This document shows positions 1 to 11,551 of a DNA stretch of 64,000 bases, piece after piece. The position numbers were made by a program, and so were the translations under genes. Every line of letters begins with the position of its first letter. Within the stretch, counting starts at the first letter, position 1. The notes under the pieces are model-generated. The model was given only the letters and a program-made list of their open reading frames with translations. It was not told the origin of the DNA and searched no databases. Source of the stretch: Dillenia suffruticosa (taxonomy: Eukaryota > Streptophyta > Magnoliopsida > Dilleniales > Dilleniaceae). The DNA is taken from NCBI GenBank assembly GCA_033439265.1, contig JAVTVX010000008.1, positions 186,001 through 250,000 on the forward strand, given 5' to 3'.

Positions 1-818
1 CTGTCCTCTTCCTGCTGTATCTTTCTTATAGACAAAACACACTAGATCCTTCTTGATTCTTCCTTCGTTGGAGTTGGAAGGAGAGGTGATTTAGAAATTG
101 TGTTAGTTTCTTGATCCTCCTCTGTACATCTGCTCATTTTAACGCAATTGCTAATTCTTGCTTCCATACCTACCAAGAGAGTTTCTAACCTTTGAATTTG
201 TTCTTCTAACTTTTTCCCAAATTCGATCTGAACTTCTTTAATTTCTATTGACAATTTTTGTATTTTAGCGTCTTGTTTCTTAAGTTGCTCGTCGATGACC
301 TTATTCCTGGTTCCGTCTGCCATTTTTCCTTAATTTCCTACTCCAAGAATCAAGCAGCTCTGATATCAAATTTGTCACAACCTGCAGAGGAAGTTGACTT
401 ACAAGAATCAGACAAGTCGACTTATAGTTTGCTGACCTTCGATACTGATCTTTTACTATCAATTCGTCAACAATAACAGTCCTAAAGGACTCTGTAATGG
501 TTCCTAGGGAAGGCTAGAGAGTAATTGAAGAGAGAGAGAGAGAGAGAGACAGAGAAAAGGAAGAAGAAGATAGAGAGAGAAAAGAGTAAGAAACAACTAT
601 TTTATTCCTGAACTTCTCTCTTCTTTACAGCATTATTATACTCTCTTATGAGCTACTTGTCTTCTTTGAGCTACAGTTATTCAGTTATTCAGTTGCTCTC
701 TTGTTGCAACTGATCTAACAACCTACATTAACTGCCCAAACCGTCTAGCTTCTACTTCTATTGTTACATTCTCACTGCCCAAGTCTCACCTATCCACTGT
801 TAATCCTCATCCAGCACA
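1..818 (-). mobile_element. Ty3/Gypsy-like LTR retrotransposon, 5' part only
   Basis: The left edge of the window cuts this element, so only its 5' end (on the minus strand) is visible. Parts seen: a presumed 5' LTR at about 373-818 (roughly 446 bp) bounded by TGT...ACA; a primer-binding site at about 357-370 that reads GATATCAGAGC on the minus strand, close to the initiator-Met tRNA type used by many plant elements; a short leader; and the start of a gag-like reading frame at about 42-323 beginning MADGTRNK with a coiled-coil-like, Lys/Glu/Gln-rich stretch. The LTR contains a GA microsatellite (529-560). The LTR limits are inferred from the terminal dinucleotides because the second LTR lies outside the window. 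The Ty3/Gypsy assignment rests on the gag start and the primer site. Age cannot be estimated without the other LTR. It is a partial fossil here. Confidence 0.7.
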
Positions 819-1004
819 AAAATTACTTTAATATTTCATAGAAACTTGATAACTATGTTCACATAAGCACAGACCGCAATAGTCTGCAATACTTATTGCA
901 TGAATGTGTACAGAAGTGAGAAGATGAGGAGGAAGAAAATCAACCAGAATTAAGCTAAGCATACTGGCAAAAAGGCACAAGAAAAATTCTGAAGGTAAAC
1001 AAAG

Positions 1005-1480
1005 GAATAGAGACACTACATGGGAGGTTTCAGCCCCAGAGTGGAAAAAGTCCCCTGTAGAGGCTGTGACGAAGCATAAATTTGATAACGTATCAACAAG
1101 TAAATGGGAAGAGTAGCAAAGAAGATAAATTGTGAAGGTAATTTACCCACCCAGAGATCCCTTCAGCCGTTTATAGTTTCGGGAAGCCATCAAGCAAGCA
1201 CTTTGCAAAATTAGGCTGTGCTTGAACACGAACTTTTACAACTTCAAAAGGACATGGGGCTACTACATCGGCAAAAATTTGAGCGGATGCACTGCTGACA
1301 AAGAATATAATGCTCTTGTTAAAATACTCATGGAGACCAAGAATCTACCAAGACATCGGAGTAAAACTTCTTAAAATGCTCATGGAGACCAAATCTGCAG
1401 CCACCTTGAACATCACATCCAAACAATTTGCCAGACCAACCTCTCCAAAGTGCAGAAGGCCCTTCTTTTTCTCTCACAAC
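1005..1480 (-). pseudogene. Mitochondrial phosphate carrier pseudogene (MPT/PHT3 family)
   Basis: Read on the minus strand, 1480 to about 1148 gives a clear piece of a plant mitochondrial phosphate carrier. It includes LWRGWSGKLFG, FGLHEHFKKFYSDVL, FFVSSASAQIFADVV and CPFEVVKVRVQAQPNFAK. The stretch ends at a possible splice donor (GG|GTAAAT), and a second piece follows at about 1021-1066 after a CACAG acceptor (SLYRGLFPLWG, stop, NLP). Functional members import phosphate across the inner mitochondrial membrane. This copy has in-frame stops (after DGFPKL, and in place of Arg in the WGRNLP-like motif), a small internal duplication around the repeated GGTCTCCATGAG, and lacks the N-terminal third. 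Retained intron signals argue for a decayed duplicate rather than a processed copy. The Gypsy LTR lies just downstream of it, so insertion may have cut off the remaining exons. Confidence 0.75.
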
Positions 1481-1489
1481 CTTGGTAGT

Positions 1490-3700
1490 TTGTCAGAACA
1501 AGTCATTCCAGAATCTACATGGCAGGATAGAAGCAGCCCAAAGATTAACTCACACCATGGCTGGCAAATGGTAATGGACAAACAGAGACAAAGAAAGCCC
1601 CCCCACTGCAAAAAAAAAAAAAATGGCAGTAATTTTCTTCTTCCAAGACAATTAAACCACACTCAATGTGACTAGTGTAGCGAAAGTAACAAAAATACAC
1701 TCGATCATAAAAATTTAAAAACAAAATCTTTAAAACATATTCGAATAAAAGTTCTTTTACACTTGAGTATTCCAACAACAATAATTGACTTATTATAATG
1801 ATTTGTTTTAAAAACACTGTTAAATCAAATGTGTTTTTAGTAAGAAAAGATCTCACACACAAAAAAAACCTTAACTTATTAGAAAACAAATATAATCTCA
1901 ATGCATATTTATAATAATTTTTACCAAATCTCATAATTAGGGTGAATCATTTTAAATTTTGATGAAAACCTTTAAAATTTCATAAATTCTTATTATTTCT
2001 CATTATTAAACAAATAATATTATATTAAATGTCTAAATCTTATCAAATCTCAAACTATTAGGATTGATTATCGAAATTATATTAAGAGATTATAATTTTT
2101 TAATGAGAAAATATTTTATTTATAAAAACAAACTCTTATTGTCAAATATTATGGTTAATATTTTTTTGAAAACTAAATAAATGAAAATATGAGAGACCAT
2201 CTAATTAAATACTAATTAATCTCCTAACCCGTGCTTGGCGACAGAAAAAATTAATTAATTAATTAATTAAAGAAAAAGGGTTATATCCCAAGTCCCATGC
2301 GAGTATTATTAGCCCTTTTGCAGCAAATTACATGGGCCGTAGCTGGCCCAAACAAGTTTACATTGGAGGTAGTTGAGCTAGAGCCCAAACATGGCCCAAA
2401 CAGTCATGGGCCACAACCTCAACCTTTTTGTTTTTTGTTTTTGGTGAGAGCCACAACCTCAACCTTTAATTCATTAGACGCTTGAATCCAGGGTTACATT
2501 TGTTTAAATTTGATTCGTTACATTAAAAATATCATCTAATTTCAATCAGATATTTTAATGCTTGGAACCTTATTCTTTTAAATAATTTAACATAATGTTG
2601 ATATGAACTTAAACCCCCCCCCCCCAAAAAAAAACAAATGAAAGAAGGGGGAAAAAATGACGCAGAGTTAGATTGCAGAAAATCCGAGAATGGAGGTGAA
2701 GAGTTGCGGCAGACTTCACGGGCTTCACGTTCAGTCTGAGCACTGAGAAGTGTGACTGGTCTACAATCAACATGCACCCATCTGATTTTGAACATAGGCC
2801 AACGGTTTTAGGCATAACCTTTGCCTTAAAAAGGGAAGAAAACATAACCACTCTGCATTTTTTTTGTTTGTTTCATGTGCTTGTGCAATCTGATACATTT
2901 GGAGAACTAAATAATAATTTTCGAAGCCACTCACAGATGCCTTAAGTTGAGTAAAAAAAGAAGGAACAGTTGGTTTAATGATAAATTGGGGTTTGCATGA
3001 ATATGACTTAATTAGGTGGAATATGATTTCAATTATGTGCAGCAGCCGTTCTTCATAACAACCTTCAAACTAGGAGTATCCGAATAACACAAATCACTTG
3101 TAAAAATATACTAACAACATGAGAATTTTTAAGATTTATATATATATATATCGCCAAGATCTAAATAATAGAATTATCACGAACATAATAATTGCCAATC
3201 AAATTGAGCAATTCACGATAATAGAAAGTTCTCGTAGTAATAAACCGGGGGAGTAATAAAACTGGTTCCTTGACACACTTTTCTGTCCAAAGAAAAAAAT
3301 GTGTTATGTTTCGTTAGATGGCCCAGCTGATTGGTGGATGTTGTGCTGGGTGAGGGCATTTATAAAACTCCCAAAATTCCTTGAATTTATTTTAATTTTG
3401 AGAACTTTTAAACTTGATATGCACAATTACTTTAAATAAAAAATTTAGAAAGGAAAGTAGCATCGATGTCTCTGCCTCTCTATTTGTTAAACAATAAATC
3501 AGACACAAAGTGAAGAGGAAAATACAGTCAGGAACTATAGCACTTGGGAAAAAGATGGGCAGAGGGTCCCCAAAATAAGATTTTAAAACCATTGGAGCGA
3601 CGAGGATTAATGATGAATGTTGTTACCTCACAAAACACAAAAAGCCAATGCTTTTGTATAACAGCATGTCAGTGAGTGAGGCGGGGTTTTTGCAAAAGCT
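1490..3700. other. AT-rich spacer upstream of the sugar transporter gene
   Basis: No gene recognised. Mostly AT-rich sequence with homopolymer runs (A-run at 1610, C-run followed by A-run at 2614-2637), an ATTA repeat at about 2251-2270 and a short TA run at 3138-3152. The small reading frames on both strands have no recognisable domain. The last few hundred bases probably hold promoter elements of the gene starting at 4156. Confidence 0.6.
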
Positions 3701-3738
3701 GACGTGCGACTCCACTTGAACTTCCTTTTTCTTCAGGA

Positions 3739-3796
3739 GAGAGAGAGAGACAGAGACAGAGAGAGAGAGACAGAGAGGGAGGGAGGGAGGGAGCTT
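3739..3796. repeat. GA/CAGA/GGGA purine microsatellite in MSSP leader
   Basis: A compound purine repeat: (GA)n interrupted by CAGA, grading into (GGGA)n. It lies about 360 bp upstream of the MSSP/TMT start codon, so in the promoter or the 5' untranslated exon. GA tracts also precede the coding regions of the homoserine kinase, the bromodomain gene and the first kinase in this window. Confidence 0.85.
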
Positions 3797-4155
3797 TCGT
3801 ATAAGGGCAGGTGTCACCGAGTGAGGGAATGGGTAGTCATCAGTGATACGATTGAACAAGGAAAGCGGCTCCCTTGTGAATTTTTGTTTCTTTTTAAAAA
3901 CCAAAACCTCATTTTTTTTCCATTTTCTGCCAGAGGGTTTTCACACTCTCACTTATATTACCCGATTCAGAATTTCATTTTCTGAGACGCACTAAGAATT
4001 TTCCAAAGGTTGCTGCTTTGATTAGTTTACTCTCCTCGCTTTGTTTTCTTCTATGTTCGTAACATTTTGTTGTTTGAACACTGATAATTTTTGGGTTTGG
4101 TGTTGATTTTGTTGACGATCACGTCTGAGAATTTCATCATTTGCAGAGGTGAAAA

Positions 4156-5665
4156 ATGAGTGGGGCGGTGCTAGTTGCTGTTGCTGCTGCAGTGGGCAAC
4201 TTGTTGCAAGGATGGGATAACGCTACCATTGCAGGTAAACACCAAGTACCCTTTTTCTCTTTTGCACCAAATTTGGTTTTTACTTGAAAGTTAACATTTT
4301 TATTGTTTTGGGATCATTGATTTTGCTGATTTCAGTTAGTTCGATAAATCCCATGTTCTTTCTTTATGAATCTTTGTATTCAGTTGATACTCTATTGCCT
4401 TCTTCTGAAATTCTTGAGCGTGCTATTGTTCTTGTGTAAGTTTTACATGTTGATTTGTTGGTTTAAGTCCAGTTGATGCCCGCTTTCCCTCTTCAGGAAT
4501 TTGTGCTTTCTATTATCTTTTTGGATTTGTGGAATTTGAATTTTTATTAGTTCGACCTTGATTGAATTGCTAGGTTTGATGCTTTTCGTTAGCTTGAGAT
4601 GAAAGCTTATTGATAGAGGAAATTCTTCTGTTTGTGCTACAGCTGCTGTTCTTTATATAAAAAGAGAATTCAAATTGGAAAACGAACCCACCATGGAAGG
4701 CTTAATTGTGTCCATGTCACTTATTGGAGCCACAGTTATAACGACATGCTCTGGTGCTGCTTCTGATTGGCTTGGTCGACGGCCAATGCTGATAATCTCA
4801 TCTATACTTTATATTCTCAGTGGTCTTGTGATGTTGTGGGCACCAAATGCCTATGTCCTGCTATTTGCTAGGCTCTTGGATGGATTTGGAGTTGGTCTGG
4901 CAGTCACTCTTGTTCCTGTGTACATATCTGAGACTGCTCCTCCTGAAATAAGGGGTTCATTGAATACACTTCCACAGTTTGCGGGATCCAGTGGACTGTT
5001 CTTGTCGTACTGCATGGTTTTTGGAATGTCATTAATGAGTTCCCCAAGTTGGAGGTTGATGCTAGGTGTTTTATCTGTTCCTTCCTTCATTTATTTTGCA
5101 TTGACAGTATTTTTCTTGCCCGAATCTCCACGGTGGCTTGTCAGTAAAGGACGCATGCTTGAGGCAAAGAAAGTTTTGCAAAGGCTACGTGGCAGGGAGG
5201 ATGTATCTGGTTAGCTTCTGTTTTTGGATACTTTGTAGGCAGGCTAGAAATTTAGATTTACTTTGTAAAAGATCCTTTTGCTTCAAGTGAGAGCTTGGAC
5301 ACTGTCCTAAAAAGATGATTAAGTCACCTGACCTGTATATGCATTTGGGTTTTTGCACTTGAGATATTCTCACATATCTGAGCAACATAATTCCCTAGCT
5401 TAGGCTATTTGGAGCTGGTCATTAAATCTTATGGCTAGATATATTGAACCTAATGATTCTATTTAATCCACATATACATATCTAGCTACAACTTAGTTTA
5501 AGATATTATTTGGAAAATTAAAAACTCACTCCTCACCATCAATCAATGTTATGTTGAGCTTTGAATTCTATCTAGCGGCCCAAATTAAATCCGAATTCTA
5601 TAAAGAGAATTTGGCCGCGTAGAGGCTGGATCTGCCCAGTTCATATTTACAAGCAGTACCTGCTG

Positions 5666-5711
<46 letters not shown>

Positions 5712-8700
5712 CAAGTGTGTGTATCCTTAGGGTTTTGAAGTAGCTGAATTATTGAGAGCTTAGGTGTATTTGAGGCTAGGGTTTTTGGAGATATCTCTCT
5801 ATTTCTATACCTCTGCTCTGTGATATAATTGAGAAGCTTGAGGTGAGAGATTGGTTTCTGCAACTAATTTGTGTGCGTCCTCTCATGGAAGCCAGATACA
5901 AGAGTGTAGAACCTTAAGCCATGATTTGCCTCATCCCACGCAGAAGGTATGTCTAAAACCTAGGTTCTTTGACCAGGAGATCTCGCATCTTACCATCTTT
6001 CTGGTCGATTCATTGATAAACATAAATATGTGATGTTCTCCTATTTAATTAACTCTTTTATTCAAAACAAAGATCTTAAGCCAAATGGAAATTCATTAAA
6101 GATCACAAAATGCATAGTACTCTTGGGTTGTAGCATACTACTGAAAATTCGTCCTTGTGGCCCTTGGACAAGTATTCAAAGTGGTGAATTTAGTTGTTCA
6201 TTGTTGGTCTGGGTCTGGGATCAAATCTGCGGGGCCTAATTTTCTGAAGCAATAAATGGTTGTAGTCACAATAAAATGCGTAGTTTCCAGATAAAGAGTC
6301 CCTTGAGTTATTTCATCTGAATATGGTTATTTATTCATGATATATTGGTGATACCATATTTTCTCTAATCAACAGGTGAGATGGCTCTGCTGGTTGAAGG
6401 TCTTGGAGCTGGGAATGAGACATCTATTGAGGAGTACATAATTGCCCCAGCGGAAGACTTTGGTGACCAGGAACTTGCTGCTGAAAGGAATGCAATCATG
6501 CTATATGGTATTGAAGAAGGTCAGTCTTGGGTTGCTAGACCTGTTACTGGCCAGAGTGCTATTAGCATTGTGTCTCGTCATGGAAGCGTGGTAAACCAAC
6601 CAAATACAGCTCTTGTGGATCCTGTTGTCAACCTATTTGGCAGCATTCATGAGAAGTTTCCTGATACAGGAAGCATGCGAAGCATGCTTTTTCCAACCTT
6701 CGGTAGCATGTTCAGTGTGGCAGGTAATCAAACTAAAAATGAAGAGTGGGAAGAAGAGAGCTTGGCAAGAGAAGGTGAGGACTACACATCTGATGCCGCC
6801 GGTGGAGATTCTGATGACAATTTGCAGAGTCCATTGATCTCACGCCAGACAACAAGTATGGACAATGACTTGGCACCCCCTGCTTCCCATGGTACCATGA
6901 TAAACATGAGAAATGGCAGTTTCATGCAAAGAACTGCAGGGGAAGCAGTTGGTAGCATGGGCATTGGAGGTGGTTGGCAGTTGGCATGGAAATGGTCTGA
7001 GGGAGAAGGTGAAGATGGGAAGAAAGAGGGAGGATTTAAACGAATCTACATGTGTCAAGAAGGTATTACTGGATCTCGTCGGGGTTCTCTAGTTTCAGTT
7101 CCTGGTGATGAACTCCCGGAAGGGGAGTGCTTTCAGGCTGCTGCTGTGGTAAGCAAGCCAGCTTTATACACCAAGGAGCTTATGAACCAGCATCCTGTTG
7201 GGCCGGCTATGATTCACCCATCTGAAACTGCTGCTAAAGGGCCAAGCTGGGTTGATCTTTTTGAACCAGGTGTAAAACATGCATTGGTTGTTGGTATAGG
7301 GATTCAACTGCTTCAACAGGTGATGCCTAGAATCTATTAGATGCCTTTAAAGTCCTTTTTACTCTGAATTAGCTCAATCTGAATTAGCTCGATTGAGAAG
7401 GGCTTAATTCCAGAATAGTATTTGTTCTCCTTCCACCATTTGTTAATGATCATTTGACCTCGCATTACCCTTATATATTATGCTTGAAGGTTCATCATGC
7501 GCTGCTGAAGATGGGTAACAACATATAATTACTAAAAATCTCACCTTCATATTTTGCGATACGTTCTTTATATTTATAGATTTCCTCAGCCATATGTTGA
7601 AAGAATGTGTTTATATGGTTACAAGTTGCTTTTGCTGTCCAACTTGCTTATTTTTCATCTTAGGAACACAGTTTTCTGGCATAAACGGAGTTCTCTATTA
7701 CACTCCTCAAATTCTGGAGCAAGCAGGAGTGGGGGTCCTTCTTTCACACCTGGGCCTTAGTTCCGCTTCTGCATCTCTGTTTATCAGTGCCATCACAACC
7801 TTGTTAATGCTTCCATGTATTGCTGTTGCCATGAGGCTTGTGGATGTTTCTGGCAGAAGGTAATTCTAAACATACTCGATGATATAACTAATCTAGAATG
7901 CCCTAATCTACAGTATGCCTTCAGTTTTCTCCCATCCTTGATCTGAATTAGTCTGCTGAAATTAAATTAATGGTTCACATGGCTGTTAAGCAAAGGAAGT
8001 GTTAAAAGTGGGCACACTAGTCTATTGAAGGTGCTTCAAATCTTCTGATTAGCCAAATGGATCCTACTAATTACCGAGCCTTGCCATTCAGATTTACCAT
8101 CCTAGGATCCTTTTCTCTGGCTTATCCCAAAGAAAGGAAGTATTAAATACTTTGTATAGATATAGTCCTCGTAAGGAGTGGTTCTTTTTTCCCTATCATT
8201 TTGCTTCGGTGGATTTCGTCCTCTGCTAGTGTTGTGAATACAACTCCCTTCTGGTTCCTAAATTAACGTGAATTTAAAATCTATGAGTTTTGTTTTTAGT
8301 TTAGCTTTGGATGATTTGTATGTCTATCTTTTTCAAATTTGTCTCTAAAATGGCCGATCTCAAATATTGGGATTAAGGCTCAATTTGTTGTTGTTTTTGT
8401 TTGGATGATTTGTATGTCTGTGTATATTAAGTTGAAAGCAGTACACCTATAATTGGGCTAAGAAGATATGGGAGAGGCTCCCTATAGTTGGTCCACCAAA
8501 GAAGATCTCTGATGCCACTTTATAATGAAAGCACACCACTGGAGGGAGTTTGAAGGATTGCACATTTATTTGTGGGGGGAGACAGTCGTGATGTATTTTG
8601 AAGGTTTGAAAATGATTTGGGTTAACTTATGGTATTTCAATGCTTCTAGGCTACTTTTGTGATGTTTGTCACCTTCATGTGTGCTCTTTTATACTCTCTC

Positions 8701-9225
8701 CCTCTCTCTTTTTTTTTTTTTTTTCATTTCATTTCTTCAGAAATTTGCTCATATGGCTCATTTCTTGGCCCTCATTGCAGGAGTCTTTTGCTCAGCACTC
8801 TCCCAGTGTTGATAGCCTCTCTTATTGCTCAAGTTATTGGAAATGTAGTTCGCATGGGTAATGTTGTGCATGCTGCCACCTCAACTCTCAGCATTATGGT
8901 CTACCTCTGTAGCTTTGTGATGGGATTAGGACCCTTACCTAACATACTTTGCTCGGAAATCTTTCCTACTCGTGTTCGTGGCCTCTGCATTGCCATATGT
9001 GCCCTCACATTTTGGGTTGGCAACATCATCGTCACCTACTCACTCCCTGTAATGCTCACTACCATTGGCCTAGCTGGTGTTTTTGGCATCTATGTTGTGG
9101 TGTGTATCATAGCATGGCTGTTTGTGTACATGAAAGTTCCAGAAACCAAAGGCATGCCCCTTGAGGTAATTACTGAGTTCTTTGCTGTTGGAGCAAAGGA
9201 GGCAACTGTCACTAAGAACACCTGA
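4156..9225 (+). CDS. MSSP2: Tonoplast monosaccharide transporter (MSSP/TMT type), 740 aa
   Basis: Family members are H+-coupled antiporters that load glucose, fructose or sucrose into the vacuole. Coding exons: 4156-4234, 4643-5209, 6376-7319, 7672-7859, 8781-9225; all junctions are GT-AG and in phase, giving 740 residues, the usual length. The start MSGAVLVAVAAAVGNLLQGW is the family signature. Visible major-facilitator sugar-porter motifs: DWLGRRPM, PESPRWL at the end of TM6, QQFSGINGVLYYTPQ in TM7, VDVSGRR, and PETKGMPLEV near the C-terminus. The long hydrophilic central loop typical of MSSPs is encoded almost entirely by exon 3. A likely leader intron runs about 4009-4146, ending 9 bases before the ATG. 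Exon 4 uses the acceptor CAG just before TTTTCTGG (7672); the earlier TTAG at 7661-7663 would insert three residues into a conserved motif. I favour the MSSP2/TMT2 branch, but the paralogue is uncertain. Confidence 0.96.
5575..5618. repeat. Short inverted repeat in MSSP intron 2
   Basis: GCGGCCCAAATT (5575-5586) faces AATTTGGCCGC (5608-5618), with one unpaired base, around a 21-base loop. It lies inside MSSP intron 2, about 50 bp before a TA microsatellite. It could be the end of an old inserted element or a chance palindrome. No target duplication was identified. Confidence 0.5.
5669..5704. repeat. (TA)n microsatellite in MSSP intron 2
   Basis: About 17 uninterrupted TA units between TTC and GTATATACAAGTGTGTG. 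Length polymorphism is likely. Intronic, so no coding effect. Confidence 0.95.
8306..8419 (+). mobile_element. 5'-truncated Au-like SINE with 20-bp target duplication
   Basis: The insert at 8326-8399 (74 bp) ends GGGATTAAGGCTCAATTTG followed by TTGTTGTTTTTG. This is the recognisable 3' end of Au-type plant SINEs (a GGGAT(T)AAGGCT core followed by TTG repeats). It is flanked by an exact 20-bp direct repeat, TTTGGATGATTTGTATGTCT, at 8306-8325 and 8400-8419. The tRNA-like head with the Pol III boxes is absent, so it is 5'-truncated. It sits in MSSP intron 4 in the gene's sense orientation. The intact duplication suggests a fairly recent insertion. Confidence 0.8.
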
Positions 9226-9233
9226 GTGAATAC

Positions 9234-9495
9234 ATAGTATTGAAAAATTTGACCGTTTCGCAAATTTCTGGCTGGTTGGGATTTCTGTGTATTTTCTGGG
9301 TGAGGTCTGAAGTGACAAGGATTCTAGCTATTCTCTTCTCTGCCTTGTGCCATATGTGATTGAATAGAATATTGAAAATTTTGACAGTTCTGCAAATTTC
9401 TGGTTTGCTTGGATTTCCTCTCTATTTTCTGTTTGAGGCCCTGAATGACAAGGATTCTAGCTATTCTAAGTTCTGCCTTCTGCCATATGTGATTG
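9234..9495 (+). repeat. Tandem duplication (about 130 bp x 2) in MSSP 3' end
   Basis: The segment at 9234-9363 is followed at once by a diverged second copy at 9364-9495. Both contain GCAAATTTCTGG, GACAAGGATTCTAGCTATTC and CCATATGTGATTG in the same order. The array starts just after the MSSP stop codon (9223-9225), so it probably lies in the 3' untranslated region. The copies differ at many positions, so the duplication is not recent. Confidence 0.85.
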
Positions 9496-9499
9496 CAGC

Positions 9500-11551
9500 A
9501 GTGCACCAGTTTTTTGGTTCCCTTTGGATGTGCACCAATTTGGTTCCTCTTGGTCACGTTTACTGCACAATTAACCCTTGCTTCTCAACTTGCAAGTACA
9601 AAGTAGGCATTGAAATTCAGATGGCAAGGGCGATGTTACAGAAGAAATGTCTAGGGTAGCGCCATTTAAGTTAGCGGACCTTTTATTTCAATCAACACTT
9701 TTGTTGATTATCGGGCAGAACCTTGAGAAAGTTCATGTTTCGTATTCCTAATGGTTTAGAATATCGTGCAAATATCCGTTAGTTCAATTTGAAGGGATGT
9801 TGAAATCAAATTCTATTTGCATAAGTTTGAGGAGGGTTTAAGAGTAAGGGGAGAGTTATCCTCCATTTCATGACCTAACTGGCAACATATTTGGATAAAT
9901 TTAGTCGAAAAGTAATATTAAATGGATAAAATTTTATAATACTCTTTTACATGATTATCTTTTGATCAATTTTTAATCAAATGTTTGTTTAAATTAGCTG
10001 ATAATTTGATTGAGAATTCATTAACACATCTTAGTGTGGATAACAACATAAAATTTGATTCATCTAATACTATTATTCGATGAAAGTTGAACCTTGTCTC
10101 TCAAGCTTCATTCAGTCAATTCAGGTTTTCATGTATGAAATGAACAATGGAAATCTGGTCAATCGTTCCTTCAACAAACTCAAACTAGGATGTGACAAAA
10201 TTTAACACCACTGTTCCTTTACAATGAACATTCACCAGCTAAGAGAATACAACCGCAAGGTAAGAGTAAGAAGCATGTTTAGCATACACATTAGAAACAA
10301 GAATATTAAACGAGGGTGCTACTGGTACCAAAATCTTCTCTCTTTGCCTGAACATTTGATAACAAATATATTAAGGCAATGCCCTCCTTTATAACAAATA
10401 TATTAACAAATTTCTGTAGCAGATGTTGATACAATGTATTCGTGATAGTGTTACCAGATGCAACCGAACAGCAAATTCAAGTATTTCATCCTCTGAGGAG
10501 AAATAGAAATTAAAAAAAAAAAAGGCTAAACTAAGATGGAAAATCATTTTCCCGTCCAAGCCTTTTTAGCTAAATCCGAATCAGTGCCATTGTCTCTGAA
10601 CTTGAGTTAAGCTACTCTCCCCCATGAGCATAACTGCTCCTCCGGCACCTTGACACCATCAGAACTCTACCATATGATGGACAAGAAAAGTGGCATCACA
10701 TTGTGGTGAGGCTCGGATCATAGTACTGTCCATGAACTCTGTCCAGCAAATAAGACACTCACCAAGCTTATCATGTTGGATAAGCAATATTTGACTACAG
10801 GGAGCAATATCACCAAGCTTAAGATCAGGTTGGAGAAAGGCTGCAACTCTGAAGAGTATTAGGTCCAGTCGCAAGGGCAGCAGGTCACAAAAATAAATAA
10901 TTCAGGCAAACTACTGTAAACAAGAATGAAGAAAAAAATGACAGTGAAGTCAAATATGGAGCTTAGGGGACCGGAGGGTCTGATGGTAACAACCAGGCAA
11001 CAATGAAAGGCCTCATATGTTCTTCTGTATGTGTTTCTGTCTGTGCTTTAGATGTAGAAGGTCTTAACAAAAAGCATGAAGATTCTAATTTACTGAAATT
11101 TTCTATTTGACAATGATCAGTTAATTGGAAACTTGATCATTACAGTTATCAGAATTGCTGTTGGGACAAATAATATAGAGAGACAGCTTGGGAAGCAAAT
11201 AAATTAGGTACTTGTAACCACAGGACTGAAGTAGTTAACAAGAAAAAGTACTGAAAATTCTTTAGACAGGAGAGAAAACTAAAACGATGTAGCATTCTTG
11301 CAATAAAAACACTAGCTCTCCCAATTCCAATTCCAATACCAATGTAAGACATTATTAAAGACCTCGAAATCAAGATTTATTGGCAGTCCAGCAATTACTT
11401 ATGGTCAAGACTCAAATGGAACAAAGCATTGTTCTAAGGAAATAGAACATACCCTGCATCCTTTTCTACCTGGTGATCAACAAAATCTAGCACAACAATG
11501 CTCAAGCACCAGAAAGGCCTTATGAACAACTCAAGATATCTTCACTCCCTT
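9500..11551. other. Spacer between convergent MSSP and homoserine kinase genes
   Basis: Both neighbours end here, so their 3' untranslated regions and polyadenylation signals lie at the two ends. No gene recognised. A 71-codon minus-strand frame at 10659-10874 contains a Cys-X2-Cys pair (ECLICWTEF) but does not match a RING or other zinc-binding pattern I know, and it is probably chance. Confidence 0.55.

Noticed and set aside
7661-7671. Upstream acceptor for MSSP exon 4 (TTAG at 7661-7663)
   Set aside because: It would insert Gly-Thr-Gln into the strongly conserved QQFSGING motif; the acceptor ending at 7671 gives the exact motif.
10659-10874. Possible RING-type protein on the minus strand
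   Set aside because: Only one Cys-X2-Cys pair is seen; spacing of later Cys/His does not fit RING or other zinc fingers, and no neighbouring exons are recognisable.
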